From Trichothermofontia sp037445115 (GTDB lineage: Bacteria; Cyanobacteriota; Cyanobacteriia; B231), in NCBI GenBank assembly GCA_037445115.1, contig JBBILC010000005.1:1-64000 (forward strand): 64,000 nucleotides of DNA, in the 5' to 3' direction. Numbering within the stretch: the stretch's first letter is position 1; every line of letters begins with the position of its first letter. The translations under genes and the position numbers were made by a program. The notes under the pieces were generated by a model, which was given only the letters and a program-made list of their open reading frames with translations, did not search any database and was not told the DNA's origin. This document shows positions 34,584 to 43,131 of this stretch, one piece after another.

Positions 34584-35309
34584 ATGATTGTTTACGATCT
34601 CTTCCTGGCGGGGGGACCCGTGATGTGGCCGATTTTAGCCCTGTCGGTGGCGACGGTGGCCTGTGCGTTCGATCGCGCCTGGTTCTGGTTTCACCTGCTG
34701 CGCCAGGAGGATCGGATTGTGCAGGATGTGTTGTCTGCTGCCCATGAGGATTTAGACAAAGCAGCGGCGATCGCCCAACAGGCGCAGGTATTGCCGATCG
34801 GTCGGTTCCTGTTGGCCCCCCTGAAGCTGAAACAGCCCAGCCCAGAGACGTTTCGGTTAGCGATGGAGTCGGCAGGCGATCGCGAATTTGTGCAAATGCG
34901 CAAGGGGGATAAGTTGCTAGAAACGGTGGTGGCGGTGGCTCCCCTGTTGGGCTTGTTGGGGACGGTGACGGGGTTGATTGCCACGTTTAATAACCTCAAC
35001 ATTGGGGCGGCGGGGGCCAGCGAAGAAGCCACAAAGGCCGCAGCGGGGATTGGCGAGGCCCTGATCACAACGGCAGCGGGGATGATTGTAGCGATTTTGG
35101 CCCTGCTGGTGTTTCGGGTGTTGGTGGCGCTCCAGGCCCAGCAGATGGACTATTTTTCCAATGTGGGGACGGAATTGGAGTTGATCTATCGGCAGGAGTG
35201 GTACGAAGGGCGCGACAAACGGCACGACCAAGGACGCTACGAAGGGCACTATGAAGGACAGCACTATGAAGGGCAGCACTATGAAGGGCGACGGCTAGAG
35301 GAGGGTTAG
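34584..35309 (+). CDS. exbB: MotA/TolQ/ExbB proton channel family protein
   Basis: About 241 residues from the ATG at 34584; the longer frame from 34494 adds a segment unlike the family. Three membrane spans, with the conserved AVAPLLGLLGTVTGLIATFNNL followed by GIGEALITTAAGMIVAILALLVF. ExbB forms the proton-driven stator with ExbD that energises TonB-dependent uptake. The C-terminus carries a short repeat, YEGHYEGQHYEGQHYEG, encoded by 15- to 18-base tandem units. Gene name by family; TolQ or MotA-like roles cannot be excluded. Confidence 0.88.
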   Translation: MIVYDLFLAGGPVMWPILALSVATVACAFDRAWFWFHLLRQEDRIVQDVLSAAHEDLDKAAAIAQQAQVLPIGRFLLAPLKLKQPSPETFRLAMESAGDREFVQMRKGDKLLETVVAVAPLLGLLGTVTGLIATFNNLNIGAAGASEEATKAAAGIGEALITTAAGMIVAILALLVFRVLVALQAQQMDYFSNVGTELELIYRQEWYEGRDKRHDQGRYEGHYEGQHYEGQHYEGRRLEEG

Positions 35310-35732
35310 ATGGTGCGGTTTCGCTCCCAACAGCAACAATCTCCTCTGCCAGAGGTAAATCTGATCCCGATGATGAATGCCATGCTGGCGATTCTGGCTT
35401 TTTTTGTGATTGTGGCCATGTCCCTGAGTAGTTTTCAAACTATGGAGGTGCAATTACCGGCTCCTGGGGATGCGATCGTCCCGCCGGATTTACCTGATCC
35501 CCTGATTGCAAACCTGCAAGCAGGGGGACAAATCCGCCTCAATGACCAACCCGCTAACCAAGAACAGTTAATCGCGGCGATCCGGACTTACCTGGCTGCC
35601 AATCCCCAGGGGAGTGTGCTCCTCCAAGCCGAGGCCCAGGCTCCCTATTGGGAGGTGATCCAACTCTTAGGCACGATGCAGGGTGTGGGGGGCGATCGCG
35701 TCTCGTTAGCGATCGATGAATCTGAGAGTTAA
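35310..35732 (+). CDS. exbD: ExbD/TolR family protein
   Basis: 140 residues: a single N-terminal membrane span (MMNAMLAILAFFVIVAMSL) preceded by the family motif LPEVNLIPMM, with the periplasmic domain behind (SVLLQAEAQAPYWEVIQLLGTMQGVG). The conserved membrane Asp is replaced by Asn (LIPMMNAML), which deserves attention because that Asp carries protons in ExbD/TolR. The start codon directly follows the exbB stop codon, so the two genes are translationally linked. Confidence 0.85.
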   Translation: MVRFRSQQQQSPLPEVNLIPMMNAMLAILAFFVIVAMSLSSFQTMEVQLPAPGDAIVPPDLPDPLIANLQAGGQIRLNDQPANQEQLIAAIRTYLAANPQGSVLLQAEAQAPYWEVIQLLGTMQGVGGDRVSLAIDESES

Positions 35733-35782
35733 AAAGGGCTGATTGACTGATTGCCAGGTCGCGAGAGCCTGCTGCGCCCCCC

Positions 35783-35944
35783 GTGAAGGGGACTGACACC
35801 GGGGCGTATGTGCCCTGCCAGCCGTACTCAGTTGGTATTCCCAAAATCACCAAAGCTGGCGATCGATGGAGCCACTATCAGGCGTTTCCAAATGGCCTCA
35901 AAATCTGGACGGGTAACTACTCTCCTATCTATGGAACTTTTTAA
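35783..35944 (+). CDS. Possible small protein or gene fragment
   Basis: A 53-residue frame from a GTG: VKGTDTGAYVPCQPYSVGIP, then KITKAGDRWSHYQAFPNGLK and a tail ending SPIYGTF. The composition is protein-like (aromatic, well-balanced), but there is no Shine-Dalgarno sequence, and the frame is open for only 13 codons upstream. It may be a real small gene or the C-terminal remnant of a larger one. An alternative frame on the same strand (35808-36014) is less convincing. Confidence 0.35.
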   Translation: MKGTDTGAYVPCQPYSVGIPKITKAGDRWSHYQAFPNGLKIWTGNYSPIYGTF

Positions 35945-36071
35945 GGCTATTAAAAGACAAGTTGCTAGCCGTAAAACCCAAACAGAAGTGGTGACGATCG
36001 CCCGTCGCTTCTAATTGGCCTAGACTGACTGGCCCGATCTGGTCGTTTGCGATCGGGTCAATAGGTCACTT

Positions 36072-37022
36072 TTAGTGGGTGTACAACTGCCGGATTTCGT
36101 CGAGGGAGTTGGCAGTCCGAAGAGTTTGCAGAATCGTTTGCAGGGTCTCTACGGACTCGATCGCTCGGATTTCTGGCAGGAGTTGTAAGCCTGCCTCACC
36201 AAACTTCACTTCCAGCACCACATCAATGTTGGCAAGCACCCCATCACGGAGGCCCTGTTGCAAACCCTCTTCCTTAGCAATGCGTTCGAGGCTGGTGATG
36301 TAAGGCATATTGGTTTCCTCCTGATAGGTATAGATTTCTTGCCAGAAGCTTTTCTCCAAGTCTTGGGGCAGTTGGATTACCCAGTCAATGAACCGCAGGA
36401 GATTGATGACATCAGTACGCTCAAACCCTTTCTGGTAGAGTTGTTTGGCGAGAATCAGTTTCCAACGCTGACGATCGCCCAGATCCTTGCGGGTCTCCTT
36501 GGCCTTGAGATGGGCCATGACAACGATCGCAAAGGGATTACTAGATGCCTCTAGCGCTGCCCAGTCCTGCCCATAGTCTAGCAGTTTGACGATCGGGAAT
36601 CGGAAGTCGTTACGACATCCCCAGAGTTCACTGTTGAAGGTGTTGGGTCGCCAGTTGGGATTGTCATCGCCCAAGACGGCAAGGCTGGCAATGGCGAGAT
36701 TGTAACGATCGCGCAGACGATAGTTGTAGACAAACATCCGTTCTGAAAAGGCATCTTCATTCGTGTTTTGCAATTCCAGATGAATCAGGACCCAGGTTTG
36801 CTGGCCACTGTTACGCCAGACCTTCACCAGTTTATCAGCAATGCGACGACCCAGTTCCGCATCGCGCACAATTTGTTGGAGTTCGTTATCTAGGAATTCG
36901 TAGCCTTTTGACCAGTCAATATCGGCATAGATAGAGGAGAAGAAAAAGGCGATGAAGTCGGTGAAATAGGTCTCTAGAACGTCCTTCCAGGGACTATCGT
37001 ACTCAGAGCGGGTTTCGATCAT
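36072..37022 (-). CDS. Rpn family recombination-promoting nuclease/putative transposase-like protein
   Basis: About 316 residues from the ATG at 37022; a GTG two codons upstream is possible. The N-terminal half carries the PD-(D/E)XK-type layout of Rpn/YhgA-like proteins: SPWKDVLETYFTDFIAFFF, then TWVLIHLELQNTNEDAFSERMFVYNYRL with the Glu-x-Gln of the active site. The second half is helical (IDWVIQLPQDLEKSFWQEI) with a C-terminal region ending VETLQTILQTLRTANSLDEIRQLY. These proteins cut DNA and are common in cyanobacteria, often in many copies. No insertion-sequence ends are seen around it. Confidence 0.8.
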   Translation of the reverse strand: MIETRSEYDSPWKDVLETYFTDFIAFFFSSIYADIDWSKGYEFLDNELQQIVRDAELGRRIADKLVKVWRNSGQQTWVLIHLELQNTNEDAFSERMFVYNYRLRDRYNLAIASLAVLGDDNPNWRPNTFNSELWGCRNDFRFPIVKLLDYGQDWAALEASSNPFAIVVMAHLKAKETRKDLGDRQRWKLILAKQLYQKGFERTDVINLLRFIDWVIQLPQDLEKSFWQEIYTYQEETNMPYITSLERIAKEEGLQQGLRDGVLANIDVVLEVKFGEAGLQLLPEIRAIESVETLQTILQTLRTANSLDEIRQLYTH

Positions 37023-37194
37023 GGGCACAGTTGAAAAGCTACCCTATTTTAGCAGTTTAGTTGCTAATTGATTGTCATTGCTTACCGACCAGTTTTTGTT
37101 CTGTTGACTTTCCTTTTAATTACTGTTAGCCCCCGACTGAGGGCCGTGGGGGATGTTCGTCAGGTCATCTGCCCAGTATCGCCTGCGTTTCCAG

Positions 37195-37246
37195 AATGAA
37201 TCTTGGTAATGAATCTTGGTAATGAATCTTAGCGATAAATCTTGGC
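37195..37246. repeat. 13-bp tandem repeat, four copies
   Basis: AATGAATCTTGGT occurs at 37195-37207 and 37208-37220, then as AATGAATCTTAGC and GATAAATCTTGGC. It lies in the 288-base gap upstream of the Rpn-like gene and downstream of the sugar permease gene. Confidence 0.85.
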
Positions 37247-37310
37247 AATCAGGTTGGGTTTAGCTTTTAGATAGCTGCTTTCTCTGACAGGCCGAGGAAA
37301 ACTTAACAAT

Positions 37311-38210
37311 TTAATACATGGTTTCCAGGCGCGATCGCCCTAGGGCAAGCCGCACAACCGATAGGGACACAATCAGGAGAAACAGCACTAGCCCGATCGT
37401 GCAGGCATAGCTTAATTCCGCATTGCGAAACGCCTGTTCATAAACATAGTAAACGATCGTTTTTGTACTATTGCGCGGTCCCCCCTGGGTCATCACATAC
37501 ACCTCTTCAAAGACCTTGGTTGCCGAGATCGCTGAGATCACCGCCACCAGAAAAAGATAGGGGCGCATCAGGGGAATCGTAATGTCCCAGTGCTGGCGTA
37601 TCCCCGCCGAACCGTCGATCGCCGCTGCTTCATACAAATCCATTGGAATCGTCTGCAATCCCGCCAGGTAAATCACCATGTAATAGCCCAACCCCTTCCA
37701 GACCGTCACCGCCATAACACTGAAGAGGGCGATACGAGGACTCGTTAACCAGGGAATCCCCGTTTCAGACAGGTGCAGCCAGCGTAGCCACTGGTTCAGC
37801 AAGCCATTTTCCGCATAGAGCCACTGCCATGCAATCCCAGCCACCACCATTGAAATCACCACAGGCACATAGTAGGCCGTGCGAAACCAGTGCATTCCCC
37901 GTAGCTTTTGGTTCACCAAAATCGCCAACCCCAAGGGCAAGACCACCAACACCGGCACCACACAGATCAGGTACAGCAGCGTGTTGCGCAGGGTTTGCCA
38001 AAAGACAGGGTCACGCCCAAGCCGCTCAAAGTTGGCCAACCCCACCCAGGCCGGTGCCTGGCTGAGATCATAGGTATAGCGGGTGAAGCTGAGGTAGAAA
38101 GCCTGCAACGCCGGGAAGAAGACCGTGAGCGACAGCAAGGTCAGGGCGGGCAGTAAAAAGAGGTAAGGGGTGAGTTTAGACCGCAGATCGGACCACATAT
38201 TGAACCACAT
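37311..38210 (-). CDS. ABC transporter sugar permease, MalF/LacF type
   Basis: 299 residues with six predicted spans, beginning LTPYLFLLPALTLLSLTVFF. The EAA motif, which contacts the ATPase, is present as LYEAAAIDGSAGIRQHWDITIPLMRP. Characteristic segments: RTAYYVPVVISMVVAGIAW and FEEVYVMTQGGPRNSTKTIVYYVYEQAF. This is one of two permeases of a CUT1 carbohydrate importer in the plasma membrane. The partner permease, binding protein and ATPase are not adjacent, so the substrate is unknown. A second ATG four codons in is an alternative start. Confidence 0.93.
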   Translation of the reverse strand: MWFNMWSDLRSKLTPYLFLLPALTLLSLTVFFPALQAFYLSFTRYTYDLSQAPAWVGLANFERLGRDPVFWQTLRNTLLYLICVVPVLVVLPLGLAILVNQKLRGMHWFRTAYYVPVVISMVVAGIAWQWLYAENGLLNQWLRWLHLSETGIPWLTSPRIALFSVMAVTVWKGLGYYMVIYLAGLQTIPMDLYEAAAIDGSAGIRQHWDITIPLMRPYLFLVAVISAISATKVFEEVYVMTQGGPRNSTKTIVYYVYEQAFRNAELSYACTIGLVLFLLIVSLSVVRLALGRSRLETMY

Positions 38211-38290
38211 ACTTTACCTGGAAAATCAAATGAGGTTATGCTAAAAATGAGAATTATTGATAAATCTTAGGGAAACGGGAGAAATAAGCT

Positions 38291-38410
38291 ATGGACTGGC
38301 GACTTTTGATTGTGCTGTTGCCCTTGCTGCTGGCGGGTGGCTGGGCCTTCTACAATGTTGGCAAGCTGGCGATCGCCCAAGCTCAGGAATTTCTGAACAA
38401 GTCAGCCTAG
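38291..38410 (+). CDS. psbY: Photosystem II protein Y
   Basis: 39 residues: MDWRLLIVLLPLLLAGGWAF then YNVGKLAIAQAQEFLNKSA. A single membrane helix preceded by MDWR and followed by a basic/polar tail is the PsbY pattern. PsbY is a small, non-essential photosystem II subunit next to cytochrome b559. The gene is too short for ordinary gene finders. It lies 80 bases from the divergent sugar permease gene, and a hairpin at 38561 could be its terminator. Confidence 0.88.
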   Translation: MDWRLLIVLLPLLLAGGWAFYNVGKLAIAQAQEFLNKSA

Positions 38411-38560
38411 GATTGCCTGAAGGTTAAGGGGGAGACCTGCTCAACCCCCAGCAGGTATGTATGGGTTTCTGCTCACGGACAATCTGTCTGATGGCAGACA
38501 ACCTGATGCCACTAATCGCACGGATCGCAGACAAGGATACTACGAGATAGCGTATAGTCA

Positions 38561-38591
38561 TGAGACACTTCGATCGGGGTGTCTCATTTTA
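38561..38591 (+). terminator. Rho-independent terminator-like hairpin
   Basis: TGAGACAC (38561-38568) and GTGTCTCA (38579-38586) pair perfectly around a 10-base loop and are followed by TTTTAAT. It lies 150 bases after psbY and has no other gene upstream on the same strand. Confidence 0.75.
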
Positions 38592-38818
38592 ATGGCAGTG
38601 GATGGCTAAATTCGTCACAAAACTTGATTTCAGATTAATCCGCGTGTGTGCCTAAACGCCCCGACCACTCTCCATCCGACAGGGGGTGGTAGTGTCAGTG
38701 ACTGGGTTAGGTCTCGCCAACTCGACCCCCACCGCCAATCCCTCCAGGGCTGGCAGACCCCTAGGACAGCCAAATACCCAGGCTCATTGTTGCGGTTATA
38801 GCCATCATTCAGGTTAGG

Positions 38819-38840
38819 ACAAGGGGCTTAAGCCCCTTGT
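38819..38840. repeat. Perfect 22-bp palindrome before the ROK kinase gene
   Basis: ACAAGGGGCTT-AAGCCCCTTGT is perfectly self-complementary. Nearby sequence at about 38700-38765 (GGTCTCGCCAACTCGACC...CAGACCCCTAGG) resembles the region after 8370. There is no gene in 38411-38942 apart from these elements. Confidence 0.65.
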
Positions 38841-38942
38841 TGATCACAGCCGTTGAAATGTCCTAATGAGTGTGACTACCGCTATAAAACCGCGATCCCC
38901 TTTTCAAACTTTTTCAAATCTCTCCTAACGAGTGCAACGCTA

Positions 38943-39899
38943 GTGAACACCCCGGTAACGAGTGCCCCGGTAACAAGCGCCCCGGTAGCAGGTCCAACAG
39001 TAACAGGTCCGACGGTCATTGGGATGGATCTCGGTGGTTCGGCCATCAAACTGGGACAGTTTCTTGCAGATGGAACGTGTTTGCAAACCCGCCAGGTCTC
39101 CACCCCCAAACCCGCCACTCCCGCAGCCGTCCTAGCCGCAATGGTGGAAGCGATCGCCCAGCTAGACCCTAACCACACCAGTCAGGCGATCGGGGTTGGC
39201 ACGCCCGGACCTACCGATGGGGCAGGGCGGATTGCCCGGGTTGCGATCAACCTGGATGGCTGGCAGGATGTTCCCCTGGCTGACGAGCTAGAGGCCCAAA
39301 CGGGAATCCCGGCGATTCTGGCCAATGATGCCAATTGTGCCGGACTAGGCGAAGCCTGGTTAGGGGCAGGGCGTGGTTTTCGAGACTTGATTTTGCTGAC
39401 CCTGGGAACAGGCGTAGGGGGGGCTGTGATCTTAAACGGTCAACTTTTTGTTGGCCATCAAGGGGCGGCGGGTGAGTTGGGGTTAATTACCCTGCGTCCC
39501 GATGGCCCTGCTTGTAATAGTGGTAACCAGGGATCACTGGAGCAGTATCTGTCGATCGCGGCGTTACAACAACGGGCCAACTGCGACCCGGCGGAACTGG
39601 GTGCCCGTGCCCAAGCGGGCGATCCGATCGCCATTGGAATTTGGCAGGAATATGGGCGCGATCTGGGTATTGGCCTTAGCAGTTTGATCTACGTGCTTAC
39701 CCCCCAGGCGATCGTCATTGGTGGCGGCATTAGCGCCAGTGCGCCCTTTTTCTTGCCCTCGGCGTGGGCCGAAATTGAACGGCGGGTCTTACCCACTTCC
39801 CGCGAGGGCCTGCAACTCCTACCCGCCCAGTTGGGTAATCAGGCGGGCATGGTGGGGGCCGCTAAACTGGCTTGGGAGACGCTCCAACCCCCGCGATAA
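38943..39899 (+). CDS. ROK family sugar kinase, glucokinase-like
   Basis: About 318 residues from a GTG at 38943; the frame is open further upstream to 38853. A repetitive Thr/Pro/Val N-terminus (TPVTSAPVTSAPVAGPTVTG) precedes the ATPase fold: IGMDLGGSAIKLG, VGTPGPTDGAGRIA, LANDANCAGLGEAWLG, LTLGTGVGGAVILNGQLF. The zinc motif CxCGxxGCxE of ROK proteins reads CNSGNQGSLEQ, so two of the three Cys are lost. It probably phosphorylates glucose or a related hexose in the cytoplasm. Start uncertain; the ATG within GMDLGG would remove part of the phosphate loop. Confidence 0.88.
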   Translation: MNTPVTSAPVTSAPVAGPTVTGPTVIGMDLGGSAIKLGQFLADGTCLQTRQVSTPKPATPAAVLAAMVEAIAQLDPNHTSQAIGVGTPGPTDGAGRIARVAINLDGWQDVPLADELEAQTGIPAILANDANCAGLGEAWLGAGRGFRDLILLTLGTGVGGAVILNGQLFVGHQGAAGELGLITLRPDGPACNSGNQGSLEQYLSIAALQQRANCDPAELGARAQAGDPIAIGIWQEYGRDLGIGLSSLIYVLTPQAIVIGGGISASAPFFLPSAWAEIERRVLPTSREGLQLLPAQLGNQAGMVGAAKLAWETLQPPR

Positions 39900-39928
39900 G
39901 GACTGGCAAGGGCTTACTGGGAGACGGC

Positions 39929-40510
39929 TTACTGGGAGACCGGATTGCGATGCTCTACCTGCCGGACTGTGCGCTGCCAACCCTCGCGATCGAAGTTAAC
40001 GCTGGTGATATCGACCCCATCAAAATTGGCATCCTGCCACTGGGAGCCATAGAAATTCACCCCCCACAGCTTAGCGGTGCGGAAATCAGCCCCCTCCAGG
40101 TTCGCCCCGCGAAAGTTGGCAGAGGTCACCTTAGCCCCCCGGAAGTCGGTGCCCATCAGGCGGGCACGCACCAAATCAGTTCCCCAAAGGGTGGTGTTGC
40201 GTAGATTGGCCTGCCGCAAATCGGTGCTATAGAGTTCGGCTTCGCTGAGATCGGCCCCTTGCAGGTTGGCCTGCCGCAGATCCGCGCCCCACAGGTCCGC
40301 CTTCTGAAGATTAGCCCCTTGCAAGTTGGCTCCTTGCAAATTTTTGCCGTAAAGGTTCACCCCGCTCAGGTTACAGCCAGGGCAATGCCCGGTACGCAAC
40401 AGGCGATTCACATCAGTTTGTTCCGCCGCCTGGGTGGGGAAAAGGGTTGTTAGAACTATCCCTAGGGCGATCGCCATGCCGCCGCCCACGCCTTCCTTTC
40501 TCGCCATCAT
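39929..40510 (-). CDS. Secreted pentapeptide-repeat protein
   Basis: 193 residues. A signal peptide (MAIALGIVLTTLFPTQAAE) is followed by Cys-rich LLRTGHCPGCNLSGVNL and then a run of A(D/N)Lxx pentapeptides: LQGANLQGANLQKADLWGAD...FRGANLEGADFRTAKLWGVN. Such repeats form a right-handed quadrilateral beta-helix. About 24 pentapeptides are visible. The CPGCNLSG start is a common cyanobacterial form of this family, usually periplasmic or thylakoid-lumenal. Function unknown. Confidence 0.9.
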   Translation of the reverse strand: MMARKEGVGGGMAIALGIVLTTLFPTQAAEQTDVNRLLRTGHCPGCNLSGVNLYGKNLQGANLQGANLQKADLWGADLRQANLQGADLSEAELYSTDLRQANLRNTTLWGTDLVRARLMGTDFRGAKVTSANFRGANLEGADFRTAKLWGVNFYGSQWQDANFDGVDITSVNFDREGWQRTVRQVEHRNPVSQ

Positions 40511-40828
40511 GGTTGTATGGGATTGTATGGGTTGAATTTTCGCCCCAATATTAACTGCGATCGCTGATTTGTGGGGATGGAGGCCGTTACCGGGAGCAGC
40601 TAGGGGGGGGTATCACAGCTTAGGGACGCAGGGCGTTGCTGGGAACTTTGGCTTCTGGCGGCTTGTCGCACCGGAATTCTAAAAATTTTTGTTTGATTCC
40701 TGAGTCTTATCGGAAACATTCCTTACAGTTGCCGCATCCCGTCAGGCCCAACGCCGAATGCTCAAGAACTGCGGAATGGCCAACACCGACGGGAGGATCA
40801 ACACCCCCTGTTGGAAAGAATTGCCATC
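40511..40828. other. Interval upstream of the amine oxidase gene
   Basis: 318 bases without a gene, between divergent transcription units. An AT-rich stretch (CTAAAAATTTTTG at about 40679-40691, with AAAAATTTTT palindromic) may mark the promoter. Nothing else recognised. Confidence 0.4.
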
Positions 40829-42982
40829 ATGTTTGAGATAACAGACCTGTTTCAGGAAGGCTATTACCTAGCGCTCTATCCTGATGTGGCGCAAGCTGTA
40901 AGTGAAGGTATTTTCTCTAGCGGCTTAGACCACTTTCTGCGGCATGGCCTACGAGAAGGACGCGATCCCAGTGCGCTTTATGATGTCGCCGATATTGAAG
41001 CAGCCTTAGCCGAAAATCCTCGCCTGTTCGATCCCGTCGATCATACGCCGTTTGCTGCTATTGACCCCATTACCGGCACAAGCATTGGCCATCCTCTGGA
41101 CCCCCTAAGTGCAGCGGAAATTAGCCAGGTCGTTGAGATTATCCAGCAAAATCGTGATCTGACCGATGCCGCCCGGTTTTCCTATATCACCCTGCAAGAA
41201 CCGCCCAAGGCAGAAGTTCTAGCCTTTACCCCCGGTCATGACTTTAGCCGGAAGGCATTCACTACGGTTTATGAAATTGAACAAAATCGTATTTTTGAGG
41301 CCGTTGTTGACCTGAATACCCAAGCGATCGCATCTTGGCAGGAAGTCTCCGGTGGCCAACCCCCGCTCTTATGGGAAGACTTTGAAACCGTTGATGAAAT
41401 TGTGCGCAATGACCCCCGTTGGCAAGCAGCTATGCGGCGGCGCGGCATTGAGAATCTGGAGGATGTGATTATTGATGGCTGGGCACCGGGCCTGATGACG
41501 GAAGCGGAAAAAGCTGGGGGGGCAAGGCTAATTCGGGGGTTATCCTACCTGGCTGGCGATGATACCAATTTCTATGGACGACCGATCGAAGGCATTATTG
41601 TGACAGTCGATCTTAACAGTCGGACCGTCGATAATGTGCTAGATACGGGTGTCATTAATCCAATCAGTGATGAGTATTTTGGCTACGACACGGATGCGAT
41701 CGCCCCACGTCCAGAGCCAGCACCTTTACAAGTTCTACAGCCAGAAGGGGCCGATTTCACGATTCAAGGTAATGAGGTAAGCTGGCAAAATTGGCGTTTC
41801 CGGTTCTCTCTGGAACCCCGTGAAGGGTTGGTTCTCCATCAGGTGAGCTATCAAGATAGTGAGGAAGAGCGTCCCATTCTCTATCGAGCTGGTCTGTCGG
41901 AAATGGTGGTGCCCTACGCCGATCCAGACCCCACCTGGTCTTTCCGTAATGCCTTTGATTTCGGGGAATATGGCCTAGGCCGCTTGGCCAACACGATGGC
42001 GTTGGGCCGTGAGGTGCCCGAACATGGGGTACTCCTTGATACGGTCTTTGCCGATGATTTTGGGGAACCCTATGTGGCCCCCAGCACCGTGGGGATCTAT
42101 GAGCGGGATGGCGGTTTGCTCTGGGGGCACTACGATTATCTAGCCGATAGGCTGGATGGGCGTCGGGGCCGAGAACTCGTGGTAACAACGTTGCTGACGG
42201 TGGGCAACTATGACTATGGTTTCAATTGGATCTTTGGGCAAGATGGCTCCCTGAAGGCTGAGGTCATGTTGACGGGCATTCTGCTCATCAAAGGCACAAC
42301 AGCGACGGATGTGGCTTCGATGAGTGAGCGCGATCGCTATGCCACCTTAGTGGCCAGTAATCTTGCAGCCGTGAATCACCAGCATTTCTTTAACTTCCGC
42401 CTTGATTTTGATGTCGATGGCACGGCCAATTCCGTCGAAGAAGTGAATGTACTCCCTGCCCCCGCCGGACCAGGTAATCCGCGATCGAATGCCTTCTTTG
42501 CCGAGGAAACGCTGTTGACGACGGAACAGGAAGCCATTCGCCGCTTAAATTGGAAAAAACACCGCCATTGGGAGGTGCTCAGTCACGATCGTACCAATGC
42601 GTTAGGCAGCCACACAGCCTTTGCCCTGGAACCGGAGGGGAATGCCATGCCCTTTGCCCTACCGGATGCGGAGATTCGTCAACAGGCGGTCTTTACCGAG
42701 AATCAACTGTGGGTCACGCGCTTTAATCCGCTAGAACAGTATGCTGCGGGCAATTATCCCAACCAGGGGTTGCCCGGTGAGGGACTACCCCAATGGGTTG
42801 CGGATAACCAGGCAATTGTTGGGGAGGATATTGTGCTGTGGTACACAATGGGGGTCTCGCACATTCCCCGCCCAGAGGATTGGCCGATCATGCCCGTGGA
42901 ACGGGCCAGTTTTAGAATCATTCCGAGTGGATTCTTTGACCGCAATCCCGCCCTAGATGTGCCACCAACCGCCGTTTCCTAG
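40829..42982 (+). CDS. Copper amine oxidase with an extra N-terminal domain
   Basis: 717 residues from the ATG at 40829. The catalytic core carries the topaquinone precursor Tyr461 in NYDY, the copper ligands His517 and His519 (NHQHFF) and His678 (GVSHIPRPEDW), and the catalytic base Asp377 (FRNAFDFGEYG). These positions correspond closely to those of E. coli amine oxidase. The enzyme oxidises primary amines to aldehydes with release of H2O2 and ammonia. Residues 1-45 (GYYLALYPDVAQAVSEGIFS...HGLREGRDPS) form a short domain I know from large secreted or glycosyltransferase proteins. There is no signal peptide. A terminator follows at 43026. Confidence 0.95.
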   Translation: MFEITDLFQEGYYLALYPDVAQAVSEGIFSSGLDHFLRHGLREGRDPSALYDVADIEAALAENPRLFDPVDHTPFAAIDPITGTSIGHPLDPLSAAEISQVVEIIQQNRDLTDAARFSYITLQEPPKAEVLAFTPGHDFSRKAFTTVYEIEQNRIFEAVVDLNTQAIASWQEVSGGQPPLLWEDFETVDEIVRNDPRWQAAMRRRGIENLEDVIIDGWAPGLMTEAEKAGGARLIRGLSYLAGDDTNFYGRPIEGIIVTVDLNSRTVDNVLDTGVINPISDEYFGYDTDAIAPRPEPAPLQVLQPEGADFTIQGNEVSWQNWRFRFSLEPREGLVLHQVSYQDSEEERPILYRAGLSEMVVPYADPDPTWSFRNAFDFGEYGLGRLANTMALGREVPEHGVLLDTVFADDFGEPYVAPSTVGIYERDGGLLWGHYDYLADRLDGRRGRELVVTTLLTVGNYDYGFNWIFGQDGSLKAEVMLTGILLIKGTTATDVASMSERDRYATLVASNLAAVNHQHFFNFRLDFDVDGTANSVEEVNVLPAPAGPGNPRSNAFFAEETLLTTEQEAIRRLNWKKHRHWEVLSHDRTNALGSHTAFALEPEGNAMPFALPDAEIRQQAVFTENQLWVTRFNPLEQYAAGNYPNQGLPGEGLPQWVADNQAIVGEDIVLWYTMGVSHIPRPEDWPIMPVERASFRIIPSGFFDRNPALDVPPTAVS

Positions 42983-43025
42983 GTGAGCAAGCAATAGGGG
43001 TTACTGAAAATCTAGATCGGGTGCA

Positions 43026-43049
43026 CCGTCCTTCTAGGACGGCTTTTTT
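43026..43049 (+). terminator. Rho-independent terminator after the amine oxidase gene
   Basis: CCGTCCT-TCT-AGGACGG forms a 7-bp stem with a C then six T residues immediately after (43044-43049). It lies 44 bases past the stop codon. Confidence 0.92.
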
Positions 43050-43131
43050 ATATTTGGATGGTATTGATCGGAGTCAAGCGAGCGGGCTGGGTGTGGGGCT
43101 AAAGGTGTTCTCTCCCGACCGCCAGTAAGTG

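Noticed and set aside
36072..37022. A mobile element based on the Rpn-like protein
   Set aside because: No inverted ends or target duplication could be seen; the protein family is mostly resident in cyanobacteria.
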